From assembly GCF_009735645.1 (NCBI RefSeq), contig NZ_CP032550.1, positions 2,418,001-2,482,000 on the forward strand: a stretch of 64,000 nucleotides of DNA, written 5' to 3'. This document shows positions 35,826-43,707 of the stretch, piece by piece; the stretch's first letter is position 1, and the number at the start of each line of letters is the position of its first letter. The stretch is from Microbacterium oryzae. GTDB taxonomy: Bacteria > Actinomycetota > Actinomycetes > Actinomycetales > Microbacteriaceae. The notes below the pieces were generated by a model. That model had not been told where the DNA came from, made no database searches, and saw only the letters and a program-made list of their open reading frames with translations. The translations under genes were made by a program, and so were the position numbers.

Positions 35826-37303
35826 CCGCCACGACGACCGCCGACCTCGTCGTCGTCGGCGCCGGGCCCGCCGGACTGTCGGCGGCTGTGGCGGCCGCCG
35901 ACCTCGGCCTGCAGGTCACGCTCGTCGACGCGGGAGCGCAGACCGGCGGCCAGTACTGGCGCCATCCCGACGAGCGGCACCGCGACGGCTTCGACCGGCC
36001 GGAATCCACGGGACACCACCACTGGGACCGCTTCACCGACCTGCGCGCGCGGCTCGCCGCCGCGGTCCGGGATGGCCGCATCCGGCACGTCGCGGAGCGT
36101 CAGGTGTGGCGCGTGGACGCGTCGCCGGACGAGGATCTCGTGCTGCACACCACGGCCGCGGTCGGCGCAGACGCGTGGCGCCCCGCGGAGCGGTCGGTGC
36201 GCGGTCGCCGGCTGCTCATCGCCACCGGCGCCTACGACCGGCAGCTCCCCGTTCCGGGATGGACGCTGCCCGGCGTGATGGCGGCCGGCGGCGTGCAGGC
36301 CCTCCTCAAGGCGCATCAGGTCACCGCCGGACGCCGCGCGGTCGTCGCCGGCACCGGGCCGTTCCTGCTCTCCGTGGCCGCCGGCCTCGCCGAAGCCGGT
36401 GTGGAGGTGGTCGCCGTGTGCGATGCGAACGCCCTCTCCCGGTGGGCCGCGACGCCGCTGCGCGCGGTGCAGGAGCCCGGGAAGCTGCTCGAGGGCGTCG
36501 GCTACGCCGCCACCTTCCTGCGCCACCGCATCCCGCTCCGCACGCGGACGGTCGTGAGCGAGGTGCGCGGTGCATCGCGCGTCTCGGAGGTCGTGCTGCA
36601 GCGCGTGGACGCCCGGGGCCGAGCGATCGCGGGCAGCGAGCGCTCTGTCGACGTGGACCTCGTCGCCTTCGGCTGGGGCTTCACGCCGCAGCTCGAGCTC
36701 GCCGTCGGGCTGGGGCTCCGCACGCGCGTCGACGTGGACGAATCGCTGATCGTCGACGTGGACGACGACCTGCGCACCTCCGACCCCCGCGTCTTCGCCG
36801 CCGGCGAGGCCACCGGCATCGGCGGGGCCATCCAGTCGTGTGCCGAGGGAGAGCTCGCCGCGCGGGCGATCGCCGCGGACCTGGGCCGTCCCGCCTCCCC
36901 GCGGGAGATGACGCGCCTGCGACGCCGGATCGGCCGTGGGCGCCGGTTCGCGGTCGGGATGCATCGCGCGAGCCCGGTGCCGGCGGAGTGGTCCGGATGG
37001 CTGCGGCCGGAGACCCTGGTCTGCCGCTGCGAGGAGGTGACGGCCGCCGAGGTGGGCGACACCGTCTCGTGCCTCGGCGCCGACGACTCCCGGGACGTGC
37101 GCGTGACCGCGCGGCCCGGCATGGGCTGGTGCCAGGGACGCGTGTGCGGCTTCGCGGTGTCGAAGCTCGTGAGCGAGCGCACCGGCATCCCCTCGACCGA
37201 ACGCGACCTGGAGCCCCTGGCCAAGCGCCCGGTGGGCGTGCCGATCCGCCTCGGCGAGATCGCCGATCTGATGAACACCCCGCACAAGGAGGACGCCCGA
37301 TGA
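35822..37303 (+). CDS. D-hydroxyproline dehydrogenase, FAD/NAD-type alpha subunit with BFD-like Fe-S domain
   Basis: A 493-residue protein. It has an FAD-binding start LVVVGAGPAGLSAAVAAADLG, QTGGQYWR, a second nucleotide site VVAGTGPFLLSVAAGLAEAG, and FAAGEATGIGGA near residue 325. The last 100 residues hold the BFD-like cluster motif LVCRCEEV...MGWCQGRVCG, as in the HcnA/OoxA family. ATG 35822 overlaps the ferredoxin stop. It completes the three-subunit dehydrogenase and is probably the exit for electrons. Confidence 0.82.
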   Translation: MTATTTADLVVVGAGPAGLSAAVAAADLGLQVTLVDAGAQTGGQYWRHPDERHRDGFDRPESTGHHHWDRFTDLRARLAAAVRDGRIRHVAERQVWRVDASPDEDLVLHTTAAVGADAWRPAERSVRGRRLLIATGAYDRQLPVPGWTLPGVMAAGGVQALLKAHQVTAGRRAVVAGTGPFLLSVAAGLAEAGVEVVAVCDANALSRWAATPLRAVQEPGKLLEGVGYAATFLRHRIPLRTRTVVSEVRGASRVSEVVLQRVDARGRAIAGSERSVDVDLVAFGWGFTPQLELAVGLGLRTRVDVDESLIVDVDDDLRTSDPRVFAAGEATGIGGAIQSCAEGELAARAIAADLGRPASPREMTRLRRRIGRGRRFAVGMHRASPVPAEWSGWLRPETLVCRCEEVTAAEVGDTVSCLGADDSRDVRVTARPGMGWCQGRVCGFAVSKLVSERTGIPSTERDLEPLAKRPVGVPIRLGEIADLMNTPHKEDAR

Positions 37304-38751
37304 GCACCGACAGCACCCCGGCCGAGGAGGTCGATGCGATCGTCGCACGGGCGGCCGAGGCTTCCGCGACGTGGAAGCACGCGTCGATCGCGGACCGCGT
37401 CCGGGCCCTGGCCGCGGCCGCCGACGCCCTGGACGCGCACGCGGATGAGCTGGTGGCACTCGCGCAGCGGGAGACCCACCTGGCCGAGGGGCGCCTCCGC
37501 GGCGAGCTCGCGCGCACGACGTTCCAGCTGCGGCTGTTCGGCGAGGTGCTGGAGGAGGGCAGCTGGGTCGATGCCCGCATCGACCACGCCGACCCGGAGT
37601 GGCCGATGGGCGCACCGCGCCCCGACCTGCGCCGCCAGCTCGAGCCGATCGGCCCCGTGCTGGTCTTCGCCGCGAGCAACTTCCCGTTCGCGTTCTCGGT
37701 CGCCGGGGGCGACACCGCGAGTGCGCTCGCCGCGGGATGCGCGGTCGTGCTCAAGGCCCACCCCGGCCATCCCGAGCTCTCCGCCGCCACCACGCGGGTG
37801 CTGGTCGACGCTCTCAGCGCGGCAGGCGCTCCCGAGGGCCTCTTCCAGACGATCTACGGATCGGATGCGGGCGTGCGCGCGCTGCGTGCGCCCGCCATCA
37901 AGGCCGCGTCCTTCACGGGATCGATCGCCGGTGGCCGGGCGCTGTTCGACATCGCCAACCAGCGCGACGAGCCCATCCCGTTCTACGGCGAGCTCGGCAG
38001 CGTGAATCCCGCCTTCGTCACTCGCCATGCGGCCGACGCCGACGCGGAGTCGATCGCCGACGGCTTCCTCGCCTCGGTCATGGGCAGCGCCGGCCAGCTC
38101 TGCACGAAGCCCGGAGTCCTGCTGGCGCCCCGGGGCTCGGCCGTGGTGGAGCGTCTCACGCAGGTCTCGGTGCCCGACGGCTCGCCGCTGCTCAACGACG
38201 CCATCGCCTCCGGCTTCGCGTCGTCGTTCGCCGACATCAGCGGGCGCGACGGCGTGACGCCCCTCGTGTCCGGTGCCGGCGACCCGGCGCCGACGCTGCT
38301 GCAGACCACCGCGGCCACCGTCCTCGCCGATGCCGACGGGCTGGTGTCGGAGATGTTCGGGCCGGCCGCGCTCGTGGTGACCTACGAGGACGAGAGCGAG
38401 ATGCTGGAGATCGCCCGATGCCTCGACGGCCAGCTGACCGCGACGATCGTCGCCCAGGAGGACGACGAGACGGCGCGGGAGCTGATTCCGCTCCTCGCGG
38501 AGAAGGCCGGGCGCGTGCTGTGGAACCAGTGGCCCACCGGTGTCTCGGTGACCTGGGCCCAGCAGCACGGCGGTCCGTATCCTGCCACGACGGCGGTCGG
38601 CACGACCTCGGTCGGCACGGCGGCGATGAGCCGGTTCCTGCGACCGGTCGCGTACCAGAACGTGCCCGACGCGCTGCTCCCCCCGGCGCTGCAGGAGGCG
38701 AACCCGCTCGGTCTGCCACGCCGCGTCGACGGGGTCGCGCAGCTCCGATGA
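37300..38751 (+). CDS. 2-oxoglutarate semialdehyde dehydrogenase (NADP-type ALDH)
   Basis: A 483-residue aldehyde dehydrogenase of the KGSADH type. The catalytic Cys268 is in SAGQLCTKPG and the general base Glu231 in YGELGSVNP. The substrate-side segment FAASNFPFAFSVAGGD is characteristic of the fatty-aldehyde/KGSA branch, and the cofactor Lys is in VLKAHPGHP. The product 2-oxoglutarate enters the TCA cycle, so this is the last pathway step. ATG 37300 overlaps the previous stop and follows AAGGAGG. Confidence 0.87.
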   Translation: MSTDSTPAEEVDAIVARAAEASATWKHASIADRVRALAAAADALDAHADELVALAQRETHLAEGRLRGELARTTFQLRLFGEVLEEGSWVDARIDHADPEWPMGAPRPDLRRQLEPIGPVLVFAASNFPFAFSVAGGDTASALAAGCAVVLKAHPGHPELSAATTRVLVDALSAAGAPEGLFQTIYGSDAGVRALRAPAIKAASFTGSIAGGRALFDIANQRDEPIPFYGELGSVNPAFVTRHAADADAESIADGFLASVMGSAGQLCTKPGVLLAPRGSAVVERLTQVSVPDGSPLLNDAIASGFASSFADISGRDGVTPLVSGAGDPAPTLLQTTAATVLADADGLVSEMFGPAALVVTYEDESEMLEIARCLDGQLTATIVAQEDDETARELIPLLAEKAGRVLWNQWPTGVSVTWAQQHGGPYPATTAVGTTSVGTAAMSRFLRPVAYQNVPDALLPPALQEANPLGLPRRVDGVAQLR

Positions 38752-39806
38752 CGGAGCGGTACCTCAACTTCGCGAGCTTCGGTCCGCCGACACGAGCGGT
38801 GCTCGACGCCGCGCATCGGGTCGACGAGCGCGCGGCGGCGGGCGTGCCGGCGGCCGAGCTGCACCGGGAGGACGAGCGGGCGATCGCCGCCGTCTCGCGC
38901 GTCACCGGCTTCGCAGCCGAGGGCATCGCGCTGATGCCGAACACCTCCACCGGGCTGCTGCACGCCGCCTTCGCCGTGCCGTCGGGACGCGTCCTCGTCT
39001 CGCGGGCGGAGTTCCCGGCGAACCTCTACCCCTGGTGGCGCGCGGCCGAGGCGGGCCGGCTCGAGGTGGAGGTGGTGGAACCGGCGCTGCCCGAGCGGCC
39101 CATGTCGCCGGACGACGTCGCCGCCGCCCTCACCGCCGACACCGTCGCGGTGGCGGTGAGCGCGGTGAGCTTCCGGACGGGATACCGGGTGGATCTCGAT
39201 GCGGTGAGGGACGTCATCGGCGATCGCCTGCTCGTCGTGGACGCCATCCAGGCGATGGGCGTCGTGCAGCAGGACTGGCGCGTCGCCGACGTCGTCGCCG
39301 TCGGCGGCCAGAAGTGGCTGCGCGCGGGGTGGGGGACGGGCTTCCTCGCGCTCTCGCCGCGCGCGCTCGACCGGCTCCGGCCGCTCCTCACCGGATGGGC
39401 CGGGGTGGAGGATGCGGGGATCTACTCCGGCGACGAGCACCCTCGCCGCGCTGACGCCCGGCGGTTCACGGTGACCAACGGCGCACCCTCCGCGGCCGCG
39501 GCGCTGACCGCCGCGCTCGAGGGGATCGAGAGCGCGGGCGCGGTGGCCGAGCAGGTGTCCGACCGCGCGAGCCACCTTACGGAGGGACTCGCGGAACAGG
39601 GGGTCTCGGTCGTCTCGCCCACCTCGGCCGCCGACCGCGCGGGGATCGTGGTCGCACGGTTCTCGGATGCGCCGCGCCGGCACGCGGAGCTCGCCCGCGC
39701 CGGCGTGCAGACCACGCTCATCGGGGATGACCTCATCCGGTTCTCCCCGCACACGACGACCCCGTTCGAGGTCCTCGACGAGGTCATGGCGCTGCTCGCG
39801 GCCTGA
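38748..39806 (+). CDS. Class V aminotransferase-fold PLP enzyme, unknown substrate
   Basis: A 352-residue PLP enzyme of the isopenicillin-N-epimerase/cysteine-desulfurase fold. Phosphate loop MPNTSTGLLHAAF, cofactor Asp165 in VVDAIQAMG and Schiff-base Lys189 in GGQKWLRAGWG are present. The desulfurase active-site Cys loop is absent, so sulfur transfer is unlikely. It is the last gene of the locus, overlapping the dehydrogenase by 4 nt. No known hydroxyproline route needs it; it may be an alternative epimerase or a lyase for another residue of the imported peptide. Confidence 0.7.
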   Translation: MTERYLNFASFGPPTRAVLDAAHRVDERAAAGVPAAELHREDERAIAAVSRVTGFAAEGIALMPNTSTGLLHAAFAVPSGRVLVSRAEFPANLYPWWRAAEAGRLEVEVVEPALPERPMSPDDVAAALTADTVAVAVSAVSFRTGYRVDLDAVRDVIGDRLLVVDAIQAMGVVQQDWRVADVVAVGGQKWLRAGWGTGFLALSPRALDRLRPLLTGWAGVEDAGIYSGDEHPRRADARRFTVTNGAPSAAAALTAALEGIESAGAVAEQVSDRASHLTEGLAEQGVSVVSPTSAADRAGIVVARFSDAPRRHAELARAGVQTTLIGDDLIRFSPHTTTPFEVLDEVMALLAA

Positions 39807-39827
39807 GAGCGCGCGCATTCGGGATGG

Positions 39828-39881
39828 GAAGTGCGCAGTGGAGGAGGAACTGCGCGGAATTCATCCTCCCGAGCGCACTTC
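39828..39881 (+). repeat. Intergenic palindromic repeat, copy B
   Basis: The 36-nt block 39843-39878 is identical to 19501-19536 in the same orientation. Outer arms GAAGTGCGC (39828-39836) and GCGCACTTC (39873-39881) are perfectly inverted. It starts 21 bp after the last gene of the hydroxyproline locus, so the two copies bracket that locus. It may also act as a bidirectional transcription stop. Confidence 0.87.
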
Positions 39882-39910
39882 TCCTCTCGAACTGCGCGCG
39901 TGACCGCGGC

Positions 39911-40084
39911 TCAGACGCGGTCGGGGAGGTCGCTGTCGTCGTCGACGCCCGCGATGCGCTTCTCCTCCTCCTCGACGGGGTCCGCGCCGAGGTCGGGGAC
40001 GACCGAGGTGTCCTCGCGGTCGGTCTGCTGCGTCGCGGGGTCGGGGATCGAGTAGTGCTCGCTGTTGCTGTTCGTGTCGCTCAT
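39911..40084 (-). CDS. Small acidic hypothetical protein, 57 aa
   Basis: ATG 40084 to TGA 39911: MSDTNSNSEHYSIPDPATQQ, then an acidic stretch with EEEE and DDDSD. No hydrophobic segment; probably disordered. Codon third positions are GC-rich as in real genes here. A comparable small acidic gene lies at 19234-19404. Function unknown. Confidence 0.45.
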   Translation of the reverse strand: MSDTNSNSEHYSIPDPATQQTDREDTSVVPDLGADPVEEEEKRIAGVDDDSDLPDRV

Positions 40085-40141
40085 GCCGCCATCCCAACAG
40101 AAGGCCTTCTCGACAGCCCAGCCCTTGACATCCGCTGGCGC

Positions 40142-40645
40142 TCAGCCCAGCAGGGTCACCGTGCGCGTGCCCGCATCCCAGCGCCGCATGCCGACGGCCT
40201 GCCCGTGCAGCTCCGCTCCGAGGATGGCCGTCGCCGCGTCGAGATCGGCCAGACGGAGGCGACGCGCGAGCGTCACATGCGGCGTCCACTCGCCCGGTCG
40301 CGTGTGCGGCTTGTCGTCGCCGGGCCCGGCCTCGCGATGCACCTCGCGGTGCAGGTCGGCGAGCTCAGGGGTGACGACGACGCGCCGGACCAGCACGCCG
40401 CGGTCGCCGTGCGCGAACACCGACGGCGGTTCGAGCGTGAGGGGGAGCGGAAGGTGCGCCACGGGCGCGGCGAACGTGCGCTGCGCCACCTCCTCGCGCA
40501 CGAGCAGCGTCACGTGCGGGCGGTTGCTCGCGGACGTGTGCGCGGCGAGGCTGGAGAGGCGCGCGTCGGCGAGCACCTGCCACTCGCTTCGCACCGCCGC
40601 CTCGAGGCTCGCGTCGAGCAGCAGCTCGATGCTCGTGATCCGCAT
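40142..40645 (-). CDS. 2H phosphoesterase, 2'-5' RNA ligase (LigT/ThpR) family
   Basis: A 167-residue protein from ATG 40645 carrying the two catalytic HxT motifs of the 2H superfamily: PHVTLLV (His44) and TPHVTLAR (His123), about 79 residues apart as expected. Members act on 2'-5' linkages or cyclic phosphates of RNA or nucleotides; bacterial roles are poorly known. The gene lies 20 bp upstream (in transcription terms, downstream) of a small membrane gene on the same strand. Confidence 0.78.
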   Translation of the reverse strand: MRITSIELLLDASLEAAVRSEWQVLADARLSSLAAHTSASNRPHVTLLVREEVAQRTFAAPVAHLPLPLTLEPPSVFAHGDRGVLVRRVVVTPELADLHREVHREAGPGDDKPHTRPGEWTPHVTLARRLRLADLDAATAILGAELHGQAVGMRRWDAGTRTVTLLG

Positions 40646-40665
40646 GACGGCACCCTACGTCGAGC

Positions 40666-40896
40666 TCAGCTGCGCCGTCGACGCACGAGCCACCCGGCGA
40701 CGGCGAGGATCACGACGCTCAGAGCGAGCCAGGCCCAGAGGCTCGTCGACAGTCCGATGAGGGACGTCGTGGTGATGTCGCAGAAGGACGCACCCGACAG
40801 GGGCGAGTCCGCACAGTAGCCGGCCGTGCGCACGGGGGCGAGGGCGACCGCGGCGAGGATCAGCGCCGCGACGGTTCCGAGGGCGATGCGGCGCAT
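40666..40896 (-). CDS. Small two-pass membrane protein, 76 aa
   Basis: From ATG 40896: a first hydrophobic helix (IALGTVAALILAAVALAPV), an outer loop with two cysteines (GYCADSPLSGASFCDITT) that could form a disulfide, a second helix (LWAWLALSVVILAVAGWLV) and a basic RRRRS tail inside. No family is recognised. It may be co-transcribed with the 2H phosphoesterase gene that follows. Confidence 0.55.
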   Translation of the reverse strand: MRRIALGTVAALILAAVALAPVRTAGYCADSPLSGASFCDITTTSLIGLSTSLWAWLALSVVILAVAGWLVRRRRS

Positions 40897-40929
40897 GCCT
40901 CCACCCTGCCAGCTGCGCGGCGATCCATG

Positions 40930-40978
40930 CTCTGCGCCTGGCGAGGAAGCCCCCAGAACTCCACCGCCAGGCGCAGAG
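40930..40978. repeat. Perfect 14-bp inverted repeat
   Basis: CTCTGCGCCTGGCG (40930-40943) is inverted at 40965-40978 with a 21-nt loop. It lies between divergent genes, so it is not a simple terminator. The loop contains GGAAGCCCCCAGAACT, loosely like the core of the copies at 19486 and 39828. Confidence 0.75.
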
Positions 40979-41118
40979 TCGGGCGGCGCTCGCGCGTCGC
41001 CCGATGCTTGAAGCTATCTCGATTCGATGCGCGGGAATGGGCAGTTCCGCCTTCCCGGACGGAACCCGAACAGCCGCGTGACGTCCGGGGGCGTCGCTAC
41101 AGTGATCGGAGGGAGGCG

Positions 41119-42156
41119 ATGGTGGGGGAAGACAGCGGGCCGAGCGGCCGCACCGAGACGTTCGACGACATCGCGGATGGCCTGCGCCGGCTTCGCGAGG
41201 AAGCGGGCGCCATCTCGTATGCCGAGATCGCGCGGCGCATCGCCGAGCGCCGGCTCGCCGCAGGGGTGCCGGAAGCCGCCGCGCAACCCGCGCGCACCAC
41301 GATCTACGACGCCTTCGCGCGGGGCCGGTCACGGCTGTCTCCGCAGCTCGTCCGGGAGATCGTCCTCGCTCTCGAGGTGAGCGATGAGGAAGCCGACCGG
41401 TGGCAGGAGCGATGCCGTCGAGCGCGCAAGATCGCGCCGATGGCCGCGTCGGCGGGCGACGAGGCGCCGCCGTCGGCTGATGCGTCGTCGGCCGTCCCCC
41501 TCTCGGCTCCGACCACCGCATCATCGAGCCTCTCGCCCGCCTTCCGACGCCGGCTGACCTGGCAGCAGCTCACGGTGCTGATGCTCGTATGCCTGATCGG
41601 GAATCTTCTCGGTCACGGGGTCGTGCACTGGTTCGGACTGCCGCTCTACCTCGACATGGTCGGCACCGCGGTCGTCTCCCTCGTGGCCGGTCCCTGGTGG
41701 GGAGCGGCCGTCGCAATCGCCTCCCAGGGCGCCGCGGTGGGCGTCAACAGCGCCGCGGCCATCCCGTTCGTCCTCGTCACGATCGCGGGCGCTCTCATCT
41801 GGGGTTTCGGTGCACGGCGGGTGCGTTCGCTGCCGCAGTTCTTCCTGCTCAACGTCGTCGCCGGGTGCGTCTGCACGGCGGTGGCCGTGCCGATCCTCGT
41901 CGTCCTCTTCGACGGGCTGACCGGACATTCCGCAGACAGCATGACCCTGAACTTCATGAGAGCGGGTGAGAACCCCCTCGCGGCCGTGCTGACGTCGAAC
42001 CTCATCACCTCGCTCGCCGACAAGGTGATCACCGGCTTCATCGCGCTCACGGTGATCGGCTCGCTGCGCCCGTGGATGCCGGTGCCGAACATGCCGATCT
42101 TCGACGGCGCGTCGTCGGACGCCGAGTTCCTGCCCGCGTCGCCCGCGCGCCGGTAG
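41119..42156 (+). CDS. Helix-turn-helix protein with a C-terminal multi-span membrane domain
   Basis: A 345-residue protein. Residues 12-95 look like a DNA-binding domain (YAEIARRIAERR, TTIYDAFARGRSRLSPQLV). A Ser/Ala-rich linker (110-140) leads to about six membrane spans (LMLVCLIGNLLGHGVVHWFG, MVGTAVVSLVAGPWWGAAVAIA, FVLVTIAGALIWGFGA). The membrane part, with NPLAAVLTSNLITSLADKVITG, resembles the substrate-specific S component of ECF vitamin transporters. A membrane-tethered regulator that senses a ligand directly is one reading. GGGAGG precedes ATG 41119; GTG 41122 is possible. Confidence 0.6.
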   Translation: MVGEDSGPSGRTETFDDIADGLRRLREEAGAISYAEIARRIAERRLAAGVPEAAAQPARTTIYDAFARGRSRLSPQLVREIVLALEVSDEEADRWQERCRRARKIAPMAASAGDEAPPSADASSAVPLSAPTTASSSLSPAFRRRLTWQQLTVLMLVCLIGNLLGHGVVHWFGLPLYLDMVGTAVVSLVAGPWWGAAVAIASQGAAVGVNSAAAIPFVLVTIAGALIWGFGARRVRSLPQFFLLNVVAGCVCTAVAVPILVVLFDGLTGHSADSMTLNFMRAGENPLAAVLTSNLITSLADKVITGFIALTVIGSLRPWMPVPNMPIFDGASSDAEFLPASPARR

Positions 42157-42177
42157 CGCTCAGCCGCGGCCATCCCT

Positions 42178-43551
42178 CTATCGCAGCGCCTCGCGCGCGA
42201 ACAGCTCGCGGTCCCCGCTCGTCTCCTCGTCGTCGCCCGCACGGCGATCGAAGAGGACCGATAGCAGTCCGTCGGTCTCCGCCGTGGCCATCCGCATGTC
42301 GATCCCGGTGAAGGCGCCGGTCGGCTGCTCCCAGCCGACCATCCGCATGCCGAAGGCGACCGCGCGCCAGCGCTCGGGGGCCGGCGTGCCGTCCGCGATC
42401 GCGAGGAGGAGCAGCACCGCCGCGTCGACCTCCGCGTCTCGCAGCCTGCGGTAGAGGCCGCGCGCGACGAGCCGCAGCAGTGCGCGGCTGTCACCGCGTG
42501 CCTTCTTCGCGGCGGCGCCGAGCAGGAGGCGCCCCTTCTGCACGCGCACGAGGCCCATCCGCTGCGCCGCCTCGCGGAGGTTCGCGATGGGCGGGGTGAG
42601 GTCCTCCCGGTTGCCCTTGCCGAACCATCCGTCGAGCCATCCGAGCCGGGTCATCCCGTCGAGGACGACGTCGGGCGGCAGCCATCCCGCGGGCGTCAGA
42701 TCGAGGCCGTCGGCGCCGACCGCGTCGACGAGCCACGCGAACGGGCGGACGATGCGCGCCGCCGTCTCCTCATCGATCTCGGTGGGCGCCAGCACGCCGG
42801 TGCGATAGAGGTGCTGTCGCAGCTCCGATCGGATGGCCGGGGGCAGGTTCGACGCGAACATCACGATCGGGGAGGCCTCGTCCACATCGCCCGCCGGACG
42901 CAGCTCCTCCACCTTCACGAGGCCCGACAGGTCGCCCTGCTCGATGCCGGATCCCCGCGGATTGAAGAGGAGGTTCAGCTCGGCCTGGATCGAGGCCGCA
43001 TCGAACGCCGTGGGATCGATCGGCGCCCACGGCCCGACGGTCTCGTCGAGCCACTGCTTCACCGCGCGGTGCTCGGGATGGTTCGGATCGGCGAGCGCCT
43101 CGCGCTTGCGGGCGTACCCCTCCGGGCCGCCCGAGTCCTCCCACGGCGCCCGGTTCCTCCCCCGGACGATCCGCACGGGCGGCGTCGTCGTGTCCGGCTC
43201 CCTCTCCGGATGGACCTGGACGATGTGACGCCAGCCGTCGCCGAAGTCGTACGCGTACTCCAGCGCGAACTCCTCGAGCGCGCCCGTGATCGTCCACTCG
43301 GTCTCATCGAGCAGATCCGGATCGTCGGGCGACGGACTGCCCCAGCGCAGCTGCTTCTGCGTGGCCTTCAGGGCGGGTGGGATGTCCTCGCGCAGCTCGT
43401 GCAAATGCATCTCGCGCCAGCCCATGATCACCTGCAGGGCCATGTGCAGCTGCCGCACGCTGAGACCGCCGTCGATCTCGAACTCCCGCCACACCTCCGG
43501 CCGCACGTCACGCAGCGTGACGAGGAGGGAGAGGCGCTCGCCCGGTTCCAT
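42178..43551 (-). CDS. Plasmid pRiA4b ORF-3 family protein
   Basis: A 457-residue protein. The first 190 residues match the pRiA4b ORF-3 domain: LRDVRPEVWREFEI, LHMALQVIMGW, EYAYDFGDGWRHIVQV and GRNRAPWEDSGGPEGY. The C-terminal 270 residues are a helical extension I cannot assign. ATG 43551 is directly preceded by GGAGG. The domain is widespread but its biochemical role is not established. The gene is transcribed toward the HTH-membrane gene. Confidence 0.78.
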   Translation of the reverse strand: MEPGERLSLLVTLRDVRPEVWREFEIDGGLSVRQLHMALQVIMGWREMHLHELREDIPPALKATQKQLRWGSPSPDDPDLLDETEWTITGALEEFALEYAYDFGDGWRHIVQVHPEREPDTTTPPVRIVRGRNRAPWEDSGGPEGYARKREALADPNHPEHRAVKQWLDETVGPWAPIDPTAFDAASIQAELNLLFNPRGSGIEQGDLSGLVKVEELRPAGDVDEASPIVMFASNLPPAIRSELRQHLYRTGVLAPTEIDEETAARIVRPFAWLVDAVGADGLDLTPAGWLPPDVVLDGMTRLGWLDGWFGKGNREDLTPPIANLREAAQRMGLVRVQKGRLLLGAAAKKARGDSRALLRLVARGLYRRLRDAEVDAAVLLLLAIADGTPAPERWRAVAFGMRMVGWEQPTGAFTGIDMRMATAETDGLLSVLFDRRAGDDEETSGDRELFAREALR

Positions 43552-43578
43552 CCTCCGATGGTACGGATGGCGGGGGCA

Positions 43579-43640
43579 CTCCCGGACGTTGAGCGAGGGA
43601 GCGCAGCGACTGAGACGAAACACGGTGAGTCGTCCGGGAG
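43579..43640. repeat. Inverted repeat in the divergent spacer
   Basis: CTCCCGGACG (43579-43588) is inverted at 43631-43640; GGGCA/TGCCC pieces extend the arms outside. Between them is a GAGCGAGGGAGCGCAGCGAC-type sequence like short dispersed repeats I know from Microbacteriaceae. It fills most of the spacer between the pRiA4b gene and the GNAT gene. Confidence 0.6.
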
Positions 43641-43707
43641 GGAATGCCCGTTCGACGTCGGCTGTTGGAGAACCGAGTCGCCCCCACCGCACGACCGAAA
43701 GGCGCTC

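Noticed and set aside
34363..37303. Hydrogen cyanide synthase (hcnABC)
   Set aside because: The three-subunit order is similar, but the epimerase, deaminase and KGSA dehydrogenase neighbours point to D-hydroxyproline dehydrogenase.
19234..40084. Homology between the two small acidic proteins flanking the hydroxyproline locus
   Set aside because: Both are short and acidic, but no aligned motif is convincing beyond composition.
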